Both the position numbers and the translations under genes were made by a program. From Rostrohypoxylon terebratum (lineage: Eukaryota; Ascomycota; Sordariomycetes; Xylariales; Hypoxylaceae): DNA of 64,000 nucleotides. This document shows positions 25,801 to 34,264 of the stretch, piece by piece. Every line of letters starts with the position of its first letter. Position 1 is the stretch's first letter. Below the pieces are notes generated by a model. It searched no databases, was not told the origin of the DNA, and saw only the letters and a program-made list of their open reading frames with translations. The stretch covers positions 62,001-126,000 of the forward strand of contig MU385915.1 of NCBI GenBank assembly GCA_022497145.1, written 5' to 3'.

Positions 25801-25950
25801 AATAAGGTTAGCGCTCCGACTAACGGTGCTAAGAAATGGAGCTCCGTTGTGAATGGAACGTCGAACGCTACGCAGGCGAAGGGGAAGCAAGCCAAGGACA
25901 ACATCAAAGATAACAAGGTTGCTTACCTGTTATTCTACCAGAGAGTCTAG
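22800..25950 (+). CDS. UBP3: ubiquitin carboxyl-terminal hydrolase, Ubp3/USP10 type
   Basis: Cysteine protease that removes ubiquitin from proteins; Ubp3/USP10 acts with Bre5/G3BP in vesicle traffic, stress granules and ribosome turnover. Exons: 22800-23516, 23573-24454, 24508-24614, 24677-24839 and 24889-25950; 976 residues, introns 49-62 nt. The N-terminal half is disordered: a Gly-rich start, a Gln/His/Tyr-rich stretch, a tract of alternating His-Gln about residues 140-165, then Pro-rich text. After the first splice PPLPWLSRPDVPFPAKSARS resembles the block before the USP domain in this subfamily. The USP domain has the Cys box GLINTGNMCYMNS (Cys529, next to the exon 2 end), RGHQQDAEEFLGFLLEAL, the FGGQLRSELR fingers region, LPPVLILHLKRFQF, the His box NASGGHYTVDL (His854) and WIRLDDTVI (Asp near 871). 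A low-complexity insert separates the last box from the final strand VAYLLFYQRV. Assignment to Ubp3 rather than another USP is from overall similarity. Confidence 0.91.
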
Positions 25951-27002
25951 AAGACTCGGCTGCGACGGTGGGACATCTGCCATACGGGCTAGTTATCGCC
26001 GGTATAAGGTGTAATGAAACTTTTCACTTTCACACGGGGGATTGGTATACCTACCGGTGGCGAGGTGTCGTTGGTAATGACACGGTCATGATGGTGTATC
26101 AAAAGTAACTGCGCATGGCGGGTGTGTTTCGGAATAGGAGGGAGGGAAAAAACGGAAAAGGAAGGGGGCGTAACGGTGGTCTATTCGCAAGCCGTCAGCG
26201 TTCTTGCCGTGGACCGACTGTATCAACCACCAATTCTGGCCCGAGTATCTGCATACAGAGGCTTTCGGCTCCCCAGTCGGGAGTGTCTAGGTATGGTATC
26301 TCTTCTTTTTTTCCTTTTTCTTGAGGTCACCCCATTACCGTCTCATCGTACCTCGGAAAAGAAAAATATCTCCAGCCCGTTTCACCTTATTTTTGGTCTC
26401 CCTATTACTCTATTTAGGCGACGACCGGATCATACGGAGATTTGTACCATACCCCCTCGATTGTAGAGATGTAGAATAAAAAAGAGATTTATGAATCGTA
26501 ATAGACGTCTTCTCGTCGGTTTACTGTAGTGGTGTCTTGGTTATCGTGTGTGATTTGAATAGGGGTAAAGTGAAGTGGAATGCTAGACTGCCCGTTCTGT
26601 GTTCTGGATGCGATGGCCTCGTAGGTAATGTACCTCCCCGCACCCTGTGTTGTACAATGTGGCTTATACTATTCACAGCCGCTACTCGAGATAGGCCTGT
26701 AGGTATCACACTGTACTAAGGCGTTACGAACGTGGAGAGTTGACCGGTTTACTCTTACGCACTACCTGAAAACTACAGCTTAGCTTTAGAGGCAGACAGC
26801 CCCAGCTGAACTGAAAAAAAATCCAATATTGCGAGGGCACATATTACTTGCGACCCCGTTGGTTATGAACATCCAAGGACTTGAAATGCATTGCCTCGAA
26901 AATAATAAAATATTTTATAATTATTTTACTTGTACCTAGTCGTTATATGGCAGCAGTCTACTTCTTCTGAAAGTGTCGAGCTTTCTTTTCTTAACTTTCA
27001 CC
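25951..27002. other. intergenic region
   Basis: About 1.05 kb after the deubiquitinase gene. No gene is recognised. Frames at 26115-26466 (+) overlap one another in different phases and look random. A short AT-rich block lies at about 26895-26930. Confidence 0.5.
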
Positions 27003-27746
27003 ATGACTCCCAAAGATCTCGTACACAGGATATCTTTACCCTCAAGGTCTACACCTAGCAAGATGCCTCGGCATGAATCTCCCGGTTCGGAATCTCCGCC
27101 CGCTGGCGACGATCTGCCTACGAAAGAAGTTCGGTGTTCTCACTGTCCAGACGTGGTTACCCGGCTGGAATCCTCTGCTCCTGGGCTCCCTGATTCTGAA
27201 AACACGTCCCAATTCCCAGACTCGGAGTCTTCTGGCATCGATCGCATAGGGCCAGACTTCACCGGCGATGCTGAATACCGTAAGAATTATCTCGAGCGAA
27301 CTGGAGTGTAAATACTACCTATACCGTGTTATGACGATATCGATGACCAGATGCTGCGATGGGTCAAAGATCTAGTTGTCGACATCATGAACCCAGACAA
27401 GCCCGTGCTCAATCAATCAAATGCAAAAGCAAATCCACCCGAAACCATATTGAGGGAGGCTTTGCGGAAATTGAATTGTGAGTTATACAAAAGCAGTCAT
27501 GATGTTTGCCTCGACAAGTCAGGCCTCAAACATATTCAACAAACGTATACTGGCCCGTTTGCACTTTTCAGGTTAAATCTCCCTGCGCTTTGGTACACCT
27601 CCGATGAGCTCTTCAAGGAACCGGCGGATCATGACAAATACCCTTTTAAGTTTATTTGTAGGCCCTGTCCTGATCTTACGTTCGGATACACCCTAGATTC
27701 GTTCCCGGACACCTTGACATCGCTTCGGCCGAACGAATGCACGTGA
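27003..27746 (+). pseudogene. unknown fungal protein, interrupted by one in-frame stop
   Basis: From the ATG at 27003 one frame runs 102 codons to a TAA at 27309-27311 and then stays open in the same phase to a TGA at 27744-27746. The second part has protein-like composition on both sides of the next Met (IPCYDDIDDQMLRWVKDLV, later CRPCPDLTFGYTLDSF). One base change (CAA or GAA to TAA) would account for the break. Alternatively a 45-nt intron with a weak GTGTAA donor (27306-27350, acceptor ACCAG) would remove the stop and keep the frame. The layout, with an acidic Ser-rich lead, YRKNYLERTGV and then a helical part, reminds me of large uncharacterised fungal families, but I cannot name one. 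The frame ends abruptly before a purine-rich GGA/GGC stretch, so the C-terminus may also be lost. Confidence 0.5.
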
Positions 27747-28661
27747 TGGGGTGGTTCCGGGGTATTCTTTGAAGGATAGCGGGCGGAGGCGGAGGGTAGA
27801 GGAGGTGGAGGAGGGGGGCGGAAGATGGGACAGCTATCCCCGGCTTCATTGGTTGCAAAGGACGACATGGTTGCGTGTGGTGTCTACACTGCCCCAAAAA
27901 TTACGGCTCAGAATTTCGGAATTCGCTAAAAGTCTATTGGTCTGATTACAACCACGGAAGCCCAAGGTCTTTTTCAAATTCAAATAATTGCGAAGGAACG
28001 GGTTTCTTGGATTTGATTTGGCCCCAGCTGTAAGAATCGGGGCAGTGTTCGTTGCAACTCTCGATCGAAGTAAGCCGATCACATCTTGTATGACCGCATA
28101 ATGCGCTGTAACCCAGGCAGCTTGGGCGAATAGAATACAAGAATGAAAAACACGCAGCCCGTGTGGGGGTCCATTGGGTACTATATCGGATACTGTCCGC
28201 AAAAACGGGACGGAAGGTAAAACGAAACGCAAATCTACCAGGTGTCATGTAGGTATCCACGATGTATGTCTCGGAAAATATTAGGTATGTTGGAAGCCGG
28301 ATAATGAAAAGTGCGTGGACTCGCAGCACGGACACGAAAAATTACGTAGGTGGCTGATGAGAAAAAAAGTACTTGTATTGCAAGAAAAACAATCTAGATT
28401 CTCTGCCGTCCGTTTCCAACAAGCAAAAAACAAAACACAATGCACAATGCAAAAACGCGCGACGCGATGCTCCCAACATCCGGGGTATCACTCACCAAAA
28501 ATGCAGTCTTTGTCTTACAAGCCCCTTAAATCTCCCCTCCCCTCCCCTCAACTCAGCCAGGTAGTCAGTCTTCTCCTAACTTCCACATCCATCGTACTGT
28601 TACAAACTCCCAGGACTCGGGTAAGTAGTCAAGGACATAGATAGGTAAGTGGTAGGTATAT
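27747..28661. other. intergenic region
   Basis: About 0.9 kb. It starts with purine-rich sequence (GGAGG words, about 27780-27830). Two overlapping antisense frames of about 128 codons (27846-28335) do not resemble a known protein. No RNA gene was recognised. Confidence 0.45.
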
Positions 28662-30359
28662 CTATCTCCCAAACATCTCCCCAACCTCCCCCTCGATCCC
28701 CCACCCCCTAGCCCAACGCCTCAAAGCCCTCCCTCCATCGCGAGGCTCCCTCTCGAACCGTTCATACACGCCCTCGCGGCCGACAACGGGCATGTACACC
28801 CACGTGGCCTCGGCGAGGATCGTGTTGCGGTCCGCGGGCCCGTAGCGGAAGACGTAGTTACTCCCGAACAGCTCGCCGCCGGGGCGGAAGGGCAGCAGCG
28901 GCGTGGGGTGCGGTGGCGGGTGCGGCGGGAACCCGGGGGCGAGAGGGTTCGCCGGGTACGGGTTTGTTATGGGCAGGTAGGTGCTCGGGTACGGCGTGGC
29001 GGAACCGTACCGCAGCGCCGCGACAACGCGCTCGCACGCGGCGATGACGCCGTGGTCTGGCCCGCGCAGCTGCGTCGGGTACGGCGGCGGCGGCGGCGGC
29101 GAGACCGCCGGCACGATGATCGTTATCACGGGCGCCAGGATCGGCGTTCGGATTAGCGAGCGCAGGATCCCCGAGTGCAGACTCCAGGTCGTGGGCATGT
29201 CGTGTGACGGAGGGTCCAGGTCGATGGTGGAGAGGGAGAAGGAGATCCGGATCTCGCTGTGGGAGGGGAGCGCGAATTCGTAGGTGACGACGTCCTGGAT
29301 CGAGGCCAGGAGGGGCGCGAGTTCGTCGCGCCCCCGCGTTAGGATGTCTTGCTCCGTGGAGAGGGAGGGGGCTAGCGGGTTCGATGGGTTCGGCACGGAC
29401 ATGGACTGTCTGCGCTCGCTGTGGCGGTGGTGGTGGTGGTGATGGTGGTTCTTCTTTGATGATGAGTGCTTGTGCTCGTGCTTATCCTCGTGTTGGTGCT
29501 CGGTTTTGTGCTCGCCCTGGGACTGTGATCCGGATCGTGACTTACGAGGCGAGGGTTGGGGTGATCCCCGAGGCGACGGGTTGATGGAGGGGGACTTGAG
29601 TATTGGTTTCAGCTGCTCTTGTGAGATCTTGCGGTGGAGCGTAGGTCGAAGGTTTGGTGGCGGAGAGCCGGTTCGATGGTGGCGATGAGAGCTCTCTCGA
29701 TGCTCAGAACGACGTTCCGGGGTACGCGGCAAGGCAGAGCTTTCATGGGTAGAGCGACGACGAGATCGCGACCGAGAACGTTCTCTGTGAGAGCGTGTCT
29801 GAGGTTTCGGCTGAGAGTCAGTATAATGTTCAGATTGGCGGTGCCCTCTGCTCCGCCTAGCACGCGATTTTGAACGAGACCGGTGTCTATAAGAAGTCTC
29901 TTGAGGTTCTGGTTGAGTCTCTGGGTGAGGGCCAGCGTACCGACCATCGTCAGGCCGAGCAGGGCTATGCAGAGGAGATTTATAAGGGGGAGGTGGATCT
30001 TGAGCTTGAAATGGAGGAACCTCGCTATCTGAATCTTCATAACATTCACCATAGTAAGAATATGGAGTATTGTAATAACTAACCTCAGGTTGAGGAGGGT
30101 AGAGGTAAGTCCCGCCAGGGTTGTATTGGTATGCCAGAAATGGTTCGGTAGGCAGCGCGCCCGACATGTATGGACCTGGCACACGGCCAGGCGAGACCGG
30201 CTGTTGTAGGCGTTCGTCGGCGTTAATATTTACGCCTTGCTGAGGAAACCTAGGACTAGAAGGCTCCGGGTAGCCTTGCTGCTGATACGACTGTTGGTAC
30301 GGCGGATATGGCTGCTGGTACGGAGGCATCCCACCAGGGTACGTATAATTATCACCCAT
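28662..30359 (-). CDS. unknown Pro/Tyr/Gln-rich, Arg/Ser/His-rich protein
   Basis: Single-exon frame of 565 codons from the ATG at 30359; an in-frame GTG lies five codons upstream but was not used. The N-terminus is Pro/Tyr/Gln-rich (PPYQQPYPPYQQ pattern). A PPPPY motif follows near residue 125. Next comes a long Arg/Ser-rich stretch with many RSRSRSR words, then a run of seven His within a Lys/His/Glu-rich segment. The last 230 residues are more globular, with a hydrophobic segment (TPILAPVITIIVPAVS) followed by a polyproline run and an Arg/Gly-rich end. I do not recognise a family. The RS-like part suggests nucleic-acid or splicing-related contacts, but that is only inference. The coding part is markedly GC-rich in its 3' half. 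A short intron in the region 30050-30100 is possible but the frame reads through. Confidence 0.7.
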   Translation of the reverse strand: MGDNYTYPGGMPPYQQPYPPYQQSYQQQGYPEPSSPRFPQQGVNINADERLQQPVSPGRVPGPYMSGALPTEPFLAYQYNPGGTYLYPPQPEVSYYNTPYSYYGECYEDSDSEVPPFQAQDPPPPYKSPLHSPARPDDGRYAGPHPETQPEPQETSYRHRSRSKSRARRSRGHRQSEHYTDSQPKPQTRSHRERSRSRSRRRSTHESSALPRTPERRSEHRESSHRHHRTGSPPPNLRPTLHRKISQEQLKPILKSPSINPSPRGSPQPSPRKSRSGSQSQGEHKTEHQHEDKHEHKHSSSKKNHHHHHHHRHSERRQSMSVPNPSNPLAPSLSTEQDILTRGRDELAPLLASIQDVVTYEFALPSHSEIRISFSLSTIDLDPPSHDMPTTWSLHSGILRSLIRTPILAPVITIIVPAVSPPPPPPYPTQLRGPDHGVIAACERVVAALRYGSATPYPSTYLPITNPYPANPLAPGFPPHPPPHPTPLLPFRPGGELFGSNYVFRYGPADRNTILAEATWVYMPVVGREGVYERFEREPRDGGRALRRWARGWGIEGEVGEMFGR

Positions 30360-31089
30360 TGTTTCAATTCCCACTTATAGCCTTATTTAACCCTGATTTC
30401 GTTCGATTTCACAATTCTATACGGTATAGTATAGGGTATGGTACAGGTAACTTTCATATGACTATCGTACAACCGCGGTTCGGTAGCTTGAAGTTATGCG
30501 CTTGGGCAAGGATAGAGGCGAAGGCCAAGCGAAATCTTGAATTGTTATATAATTCAAATACTGGAATGCGATCACCAGGTATACAATCTTTTCTGAAGTC
30601 GTGTTGCGTGTAATCCGCGTGGCTCATGACCAGACGGTATTTACAGTTCAGAGATCACCCAGGCCAGTTGCCCCTATTCACCCAATGCGCATAATGCTGT
30701 GCCTCCATATCGCAATCCACGGATCGGCGACGTGGATAAATGCTAATTGTGAGTGACAAAGGATTCGTGGTTTATTGTCTATTGTTCTACAACACTGCTG
30801 CCGTAGTGGCGCTTAAGAGAGTTGTTCTCATACACATCAGTTACTCGTTGTTTTGTTACGCAGGTGTCCCTGGTCCGAGCTGTAGTAAGTGCTATATGTT
30901 CCGACACAATACCTTTCTTTGGATAACTGATACGATGAGCTGGCACCGACAATCAGACATATTTTTATAATTTTATAACAATGCTGAATCTGGATTATGA
31001 TGTCTGGGTTAACATGAGTTTATCCAGTCCTGGTCCATTCTAGTTGTGCATCCACCTATTCACCAACCGCGATCCTTCACACACAGCCT
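30360..31089. other. intergenic region
   Basis: About 0.73 kb between two minus-strand genes: promoter of the Arg/Ser-rich protein gene on the left and the 3' end of the next gene on the right. Nothing else was recognised. Confidence 0.5.
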
Positions 31090-31794
31090 CTATGAGCCTC
31101 CAGTCCTCTTGAACATCAAATTCTGGTTGTATTTGGCCTTGGCTTCGTCGGCCATCATAGTATTGTGGAGTGCGTAATGTTGCTTGTCGGCTGTCATCAA
31201 GTACACCATCTGCGGAAGGGTGCAGTGTCTGTGAGGCTCACTTTGGCCGTCCAACAGCTCGTAGAGAAGTTCCACCACTAGAATGTCTGACCACGATACG
31301 GCGAGGTTGTTCTTGGTATATTCGTACATTCTTATGAAATCCCACACGATGGCGCAGACTTCGTGGGAGACCTTGTCGTACCGCCTCGGCTGAGAATTGA
31401 GAACCAGCTCCCTGTAAGTTCCATAGTCGCTGGGGACGGTGAAGGAGATGCACGGGGAGATTCTAGCGCCCTGTTGCTCATCTAAAGACTTGGGATAACG
31501 TCCGACTAATTTGTATTCAATGGTCAACTTCTTTGCTGATTGTAGTCTCTGTTGGAGTATCGCCTCAGCAGAAGATGCGAACGTCTTGAAGGTCAATTCG
31601 AGATATTCTTTCAGTTGAGGAAGAGTTTGAAGAGGGCCTCTCATCCTGAAATTAGCGATGTGTTGCTGTTGGGGAACCTTCTGGGTGTTGTTGTTGTTGT
31701 TGTCTCCAACATCAAGTTGCTTGGATTTGTCGGGCATTAGAGGACCTGGTTCGCGAACAGAGGGCAATTTGGAGTACTCCTCAAATCCAGCCAT
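31090..31794 (-). CDS. unknown 234-residue protein
   Basis: Uninterrupted frame with an ATG start at 31794. The first 50 residues are polar with an Asn run of five and a Gln run of three. The rest looks globular and partly helical (LPQLKEYLELTFKTFASS, VCAIVWDFIRMYEYTKN, DILVVELLYELLDGQ), with a TVPSDYGTYRELVL segment. There is no signal peptide, membrane span or recognised motif. I do not know the family. It lies in the same orientation as the neighbouring unknown genes. Confidence 0.65.
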   Translation of the reverse strand: MAGFEEYSKLPSVREPGPLMPDKSKQLDVGDNNNNNTQKVPQQQHIANFRMRGPLQTLPQLKEYLELTFKTFASSAEAILQQRLQSAKKLTIEYKLVGRYPKSLDEQQGARISPCISFTVPSDYGTYRELVLNSQPRRYDKVSHEVCAIVWDFIRMYEYTKNNLAVSWSDILVVELLYELLDGQSEPHRHCTLPQMVYLMTADKQHYALHNTMMADEAKAKYNQNLMFKRTGGS

Positions 31795-32426
31795 GATTTT
31801 TTATACTATTGTCTCTAAGCTAACAGAGTTGGCGATGACAGGGTTTGCGATGATGTGACGTACCTCTTTAGTTGCGTCCGTTAGGTACTAGGTAGTCTTT
31901 TTGCTAGGTATCTTAAAAATTGTGGGGGATAGTTGTTTGGTTTGGGTCAGAGGTAAATATTTTTCATTCTTAAATTCTCAAGTTGGCGGTCAGTGTTAAT
32001 AACTAATAACTGGTAGCTGCTTCCAATTCTTAAGGTTAATAATTCTTCTTGATATTGGAACTGGAGGGGGAGGGGGAGGGGGAGGGGCATCAACAAAATG
32101 GTGGATTCAGGGGGGAAGGTGCAAGCTAGGTAGGACCTAGGACCTAGGTACCTATCAACCTAATCCATACCTACCTACTAGGTAACTACCTACGATCCTA
32201 CCTAGGTAGGTACTGTGCAAGTGAAGCCCCAAGTAAAGCCCGCGATTGAACTTTCCCTGAGGCATCCATGGATCTAACATTTCCAATTGACAAGCCAAAA
32301 ATCGCTATCTTGATTGCTATTTTTAGGTACTATATAGATAGTATAGGTAGATTAAGGTTGCCCAATATATAATTCCTATTTGCTCCCTCCGTCTCCATCC
32401 CCGCTGCTTCGTTCTAACTCGCGTAA
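31795..32426. other. intergenic region with CCTAGG-rich and GGGGGA repeats
   Basis: About 0.63 kb. It holds a (GGGGGA)-type run at about 32063-32087 and the densest CCTAGG/GGTACC/TAGGTA cluster of the window at about 32125-32213. It includes the promoter of the 31794 gene and the 3' end of the next gene. Confidence 0.6.
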
Positions 32427-33235
32427 TCATAAAGTCGGTACCTCTCCGTCCTGAGTGTTTTCGTCTTGAAATCTAACCTTTTTCGATACGACTTCCTCCT
32501 TGGATGATTTGCGAGCGCTCGTTATACGAGAAATCCAGTCCCGGAGACCTGCCGCGTTCCATGTGTCGTAAAGAACGAAGCTCGCCTCTTCTTCTCCGGA
32601 TTTTGTTGGCTCAGGGAGATAGGCCGCAGTTGACGGACACCAGAGACTCCTATTGTGCGCTAGTAAAGGGGATAGTTGGTTTACGAATTCCAGAGTAAAT
32701 TGGCAGTATACCGAGTGCCGCCGAAGTGGGATCCCGATGGGCCCCTAAACTCGCCGCCCTGGCCGTATAAAAGCGCATCCCTTACAAGTTTAACCCGATT
32801 ATCCGTAGCTAGAACATTTGGTGGGAGGGGAATAGTGATAACTGGTGCGTATATATGTCGAATATTACTACAACTCAAGTTTTCCTCTCTGAATAGATCG
32901 ATGCATGGTTGAGGCTTAAAGATAGTACCGGTGACATCGATCTGGACAGGCTGGAGATCCCACTGTATGATGATGCGCCTAGTCTTGGGATTTCCAGGTC
33001 GCAGGATGTCGTTTGCCATCCCTTCAATTGTCCCTCTGATTTTACGAAAGCATTGGTCTAGGGATTCCTCTATATCTGATTTCGTCGATGCGGTAGGCTC
33101 AATCTTTGGTAAGTCAAAACCAAGGCCATGGAGTGTCCGCGGAGCAGGTAGATCGTTGCTAGTTATGCTAGTACTAGCATCGATGATGAGAGCGATACTC
33201 AGTGAGTTACTTTCGGGCCTCGATTGTTGCGACAT
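32427..33235 (-). CDS. unknown protein; coding continues after a frame discontinuity
   Basis: The first part runs from the ATG at 33235 (or an in-frame ATG at 33325 that would add a hydrophobic 30-residue lead) and, if read straight, stops at 32681. A second coding-like stretch in another phase extends to a TGA at 32427-32429. It contains GPIGIPLRRHSVYCQFTLEF, later SFVLYDTWNAAGLRDWISRI, and ends in a polar tail. The two join in frame if 32785-32745 is a 41-nt intron (donor GTAAGG, acceptor TTTAG), giving 255 residues (150 + 105). That intron is shorter than any other here (minimum 49) and has no clear branch site. A one-base frameshift near 32745 that keeps the intervening RDALLYGQGGEF is an equal alternative, and would mean a pseudogene or a sequence error. 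The family is not recognised. Confidence 0.5.
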
Positions 33236-34264
33236 GATATAGATAGGAACGTACGTAGAAATGAAGTAGAATGCAATGCTGAACATACCTATTAGTAGGT
33301 ATATGTAAAGAGAAAGGGCATTCATATAAATAGGATACCCATAGATGTTTACCTAGTACCTAGTACTCGTGACTTATGATTCCTCGTATCCTGGAGGGAT
33401 ACTGGTTGGTTGCGTGGTTGCGGTAGTCACAGTCTAGTAGTGTTGATAAGGGACAATCATATTCTGATTGTGGGCAGTGTCTGAAAAAAAAAGGGTTACC
33501 TTCTACCCTGAGTATGATAAAATTAGGTGCTACATAGTAGGTGCTAGTAGGTGCTGAGGTACCTAGTAGTGACACAGTGATCAGTACTATGTATCTATAG
33601 GTAGTACCTAGTAGAGTGAATCACCACCGTTATCGTCCCATGTTCCTGCCCACAATCCGTGACTTCCCAAGGCAGCAGTTTCCTCTTTCTCGAGTGAAGG
33701 TTAAATAGCACAGTAACAACACAATCTTCCATCAGCGGCTCACCAATCCAGAACATGACCAATGTGGTCTATCTGGTTGATGCCTCAGATACCTCAATCG
33801 TTCCCGCACTCATACAAATAACGGCTCCTCTGAGATGGGGAGCTGAGGATTCGATTCCGACAAGGACCTTGAAAAAGGTGAGGCAAATTAAGTACCCAAC
33901 AATGGGGGCGCAGTAGCTAGGACGCGAAAAAGATCCTAGGCTGGGCCTGAGGAGGGCTTCCAAAGAGAGAGACCGGCGTCCGGCGTTTCTCTTTTTGCAT
34001 TTCGATTCTACATTTCGATTTTCATTTTTATTTTCATTCTCCTTCTTCGGCTTCTTCGGCTTCTTCTTCTTCTTCTTCTTCTTCTTCTTCTTCATATAAT
34101 ATACTACACACGATGCGATACACGCACCTATTCAAGATATTAAATAATTATATCGCCACCGCATCGAGAGGGATATATAAAATCCATTAAATTACATCGA
34201 ACGAAATCGAAAGTGAAATTCCCTTTATTGTGACCAAATCCGAACTTCGTTCAATAGATTGATG
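33236..34264. other. intergenic region
   Basis: About 1 kb with TAGGTA/CCTAGT clusters at 33350-33366 and 33536-33615 and the TTC run noted separately. No gene is seen. A frame made of Lys runs on the minus strand is only the translated TTC repeat. Confidence 0.5.
34042..34094. repeat. TTC/GAA microsatellite
   Basis: A run of mostly perfect TTC trinucleotides, with two TTCGGC-type interruptions at its left end, lies about 170 nt beyond the 3' end of the Gly/Ser-rich membrane protein gene. Confidence 0.9.

Noticed and set aside
33838..33862. GGATTCGATTCC word suggesting a tRNA B box
   Set aside because: The flanks do not form a T-stem and no A box or T-run fits.
34042..34094. Lys-rich minus-strand frame
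   Set aside because: It is the translated TTC/GAA microsatellite.
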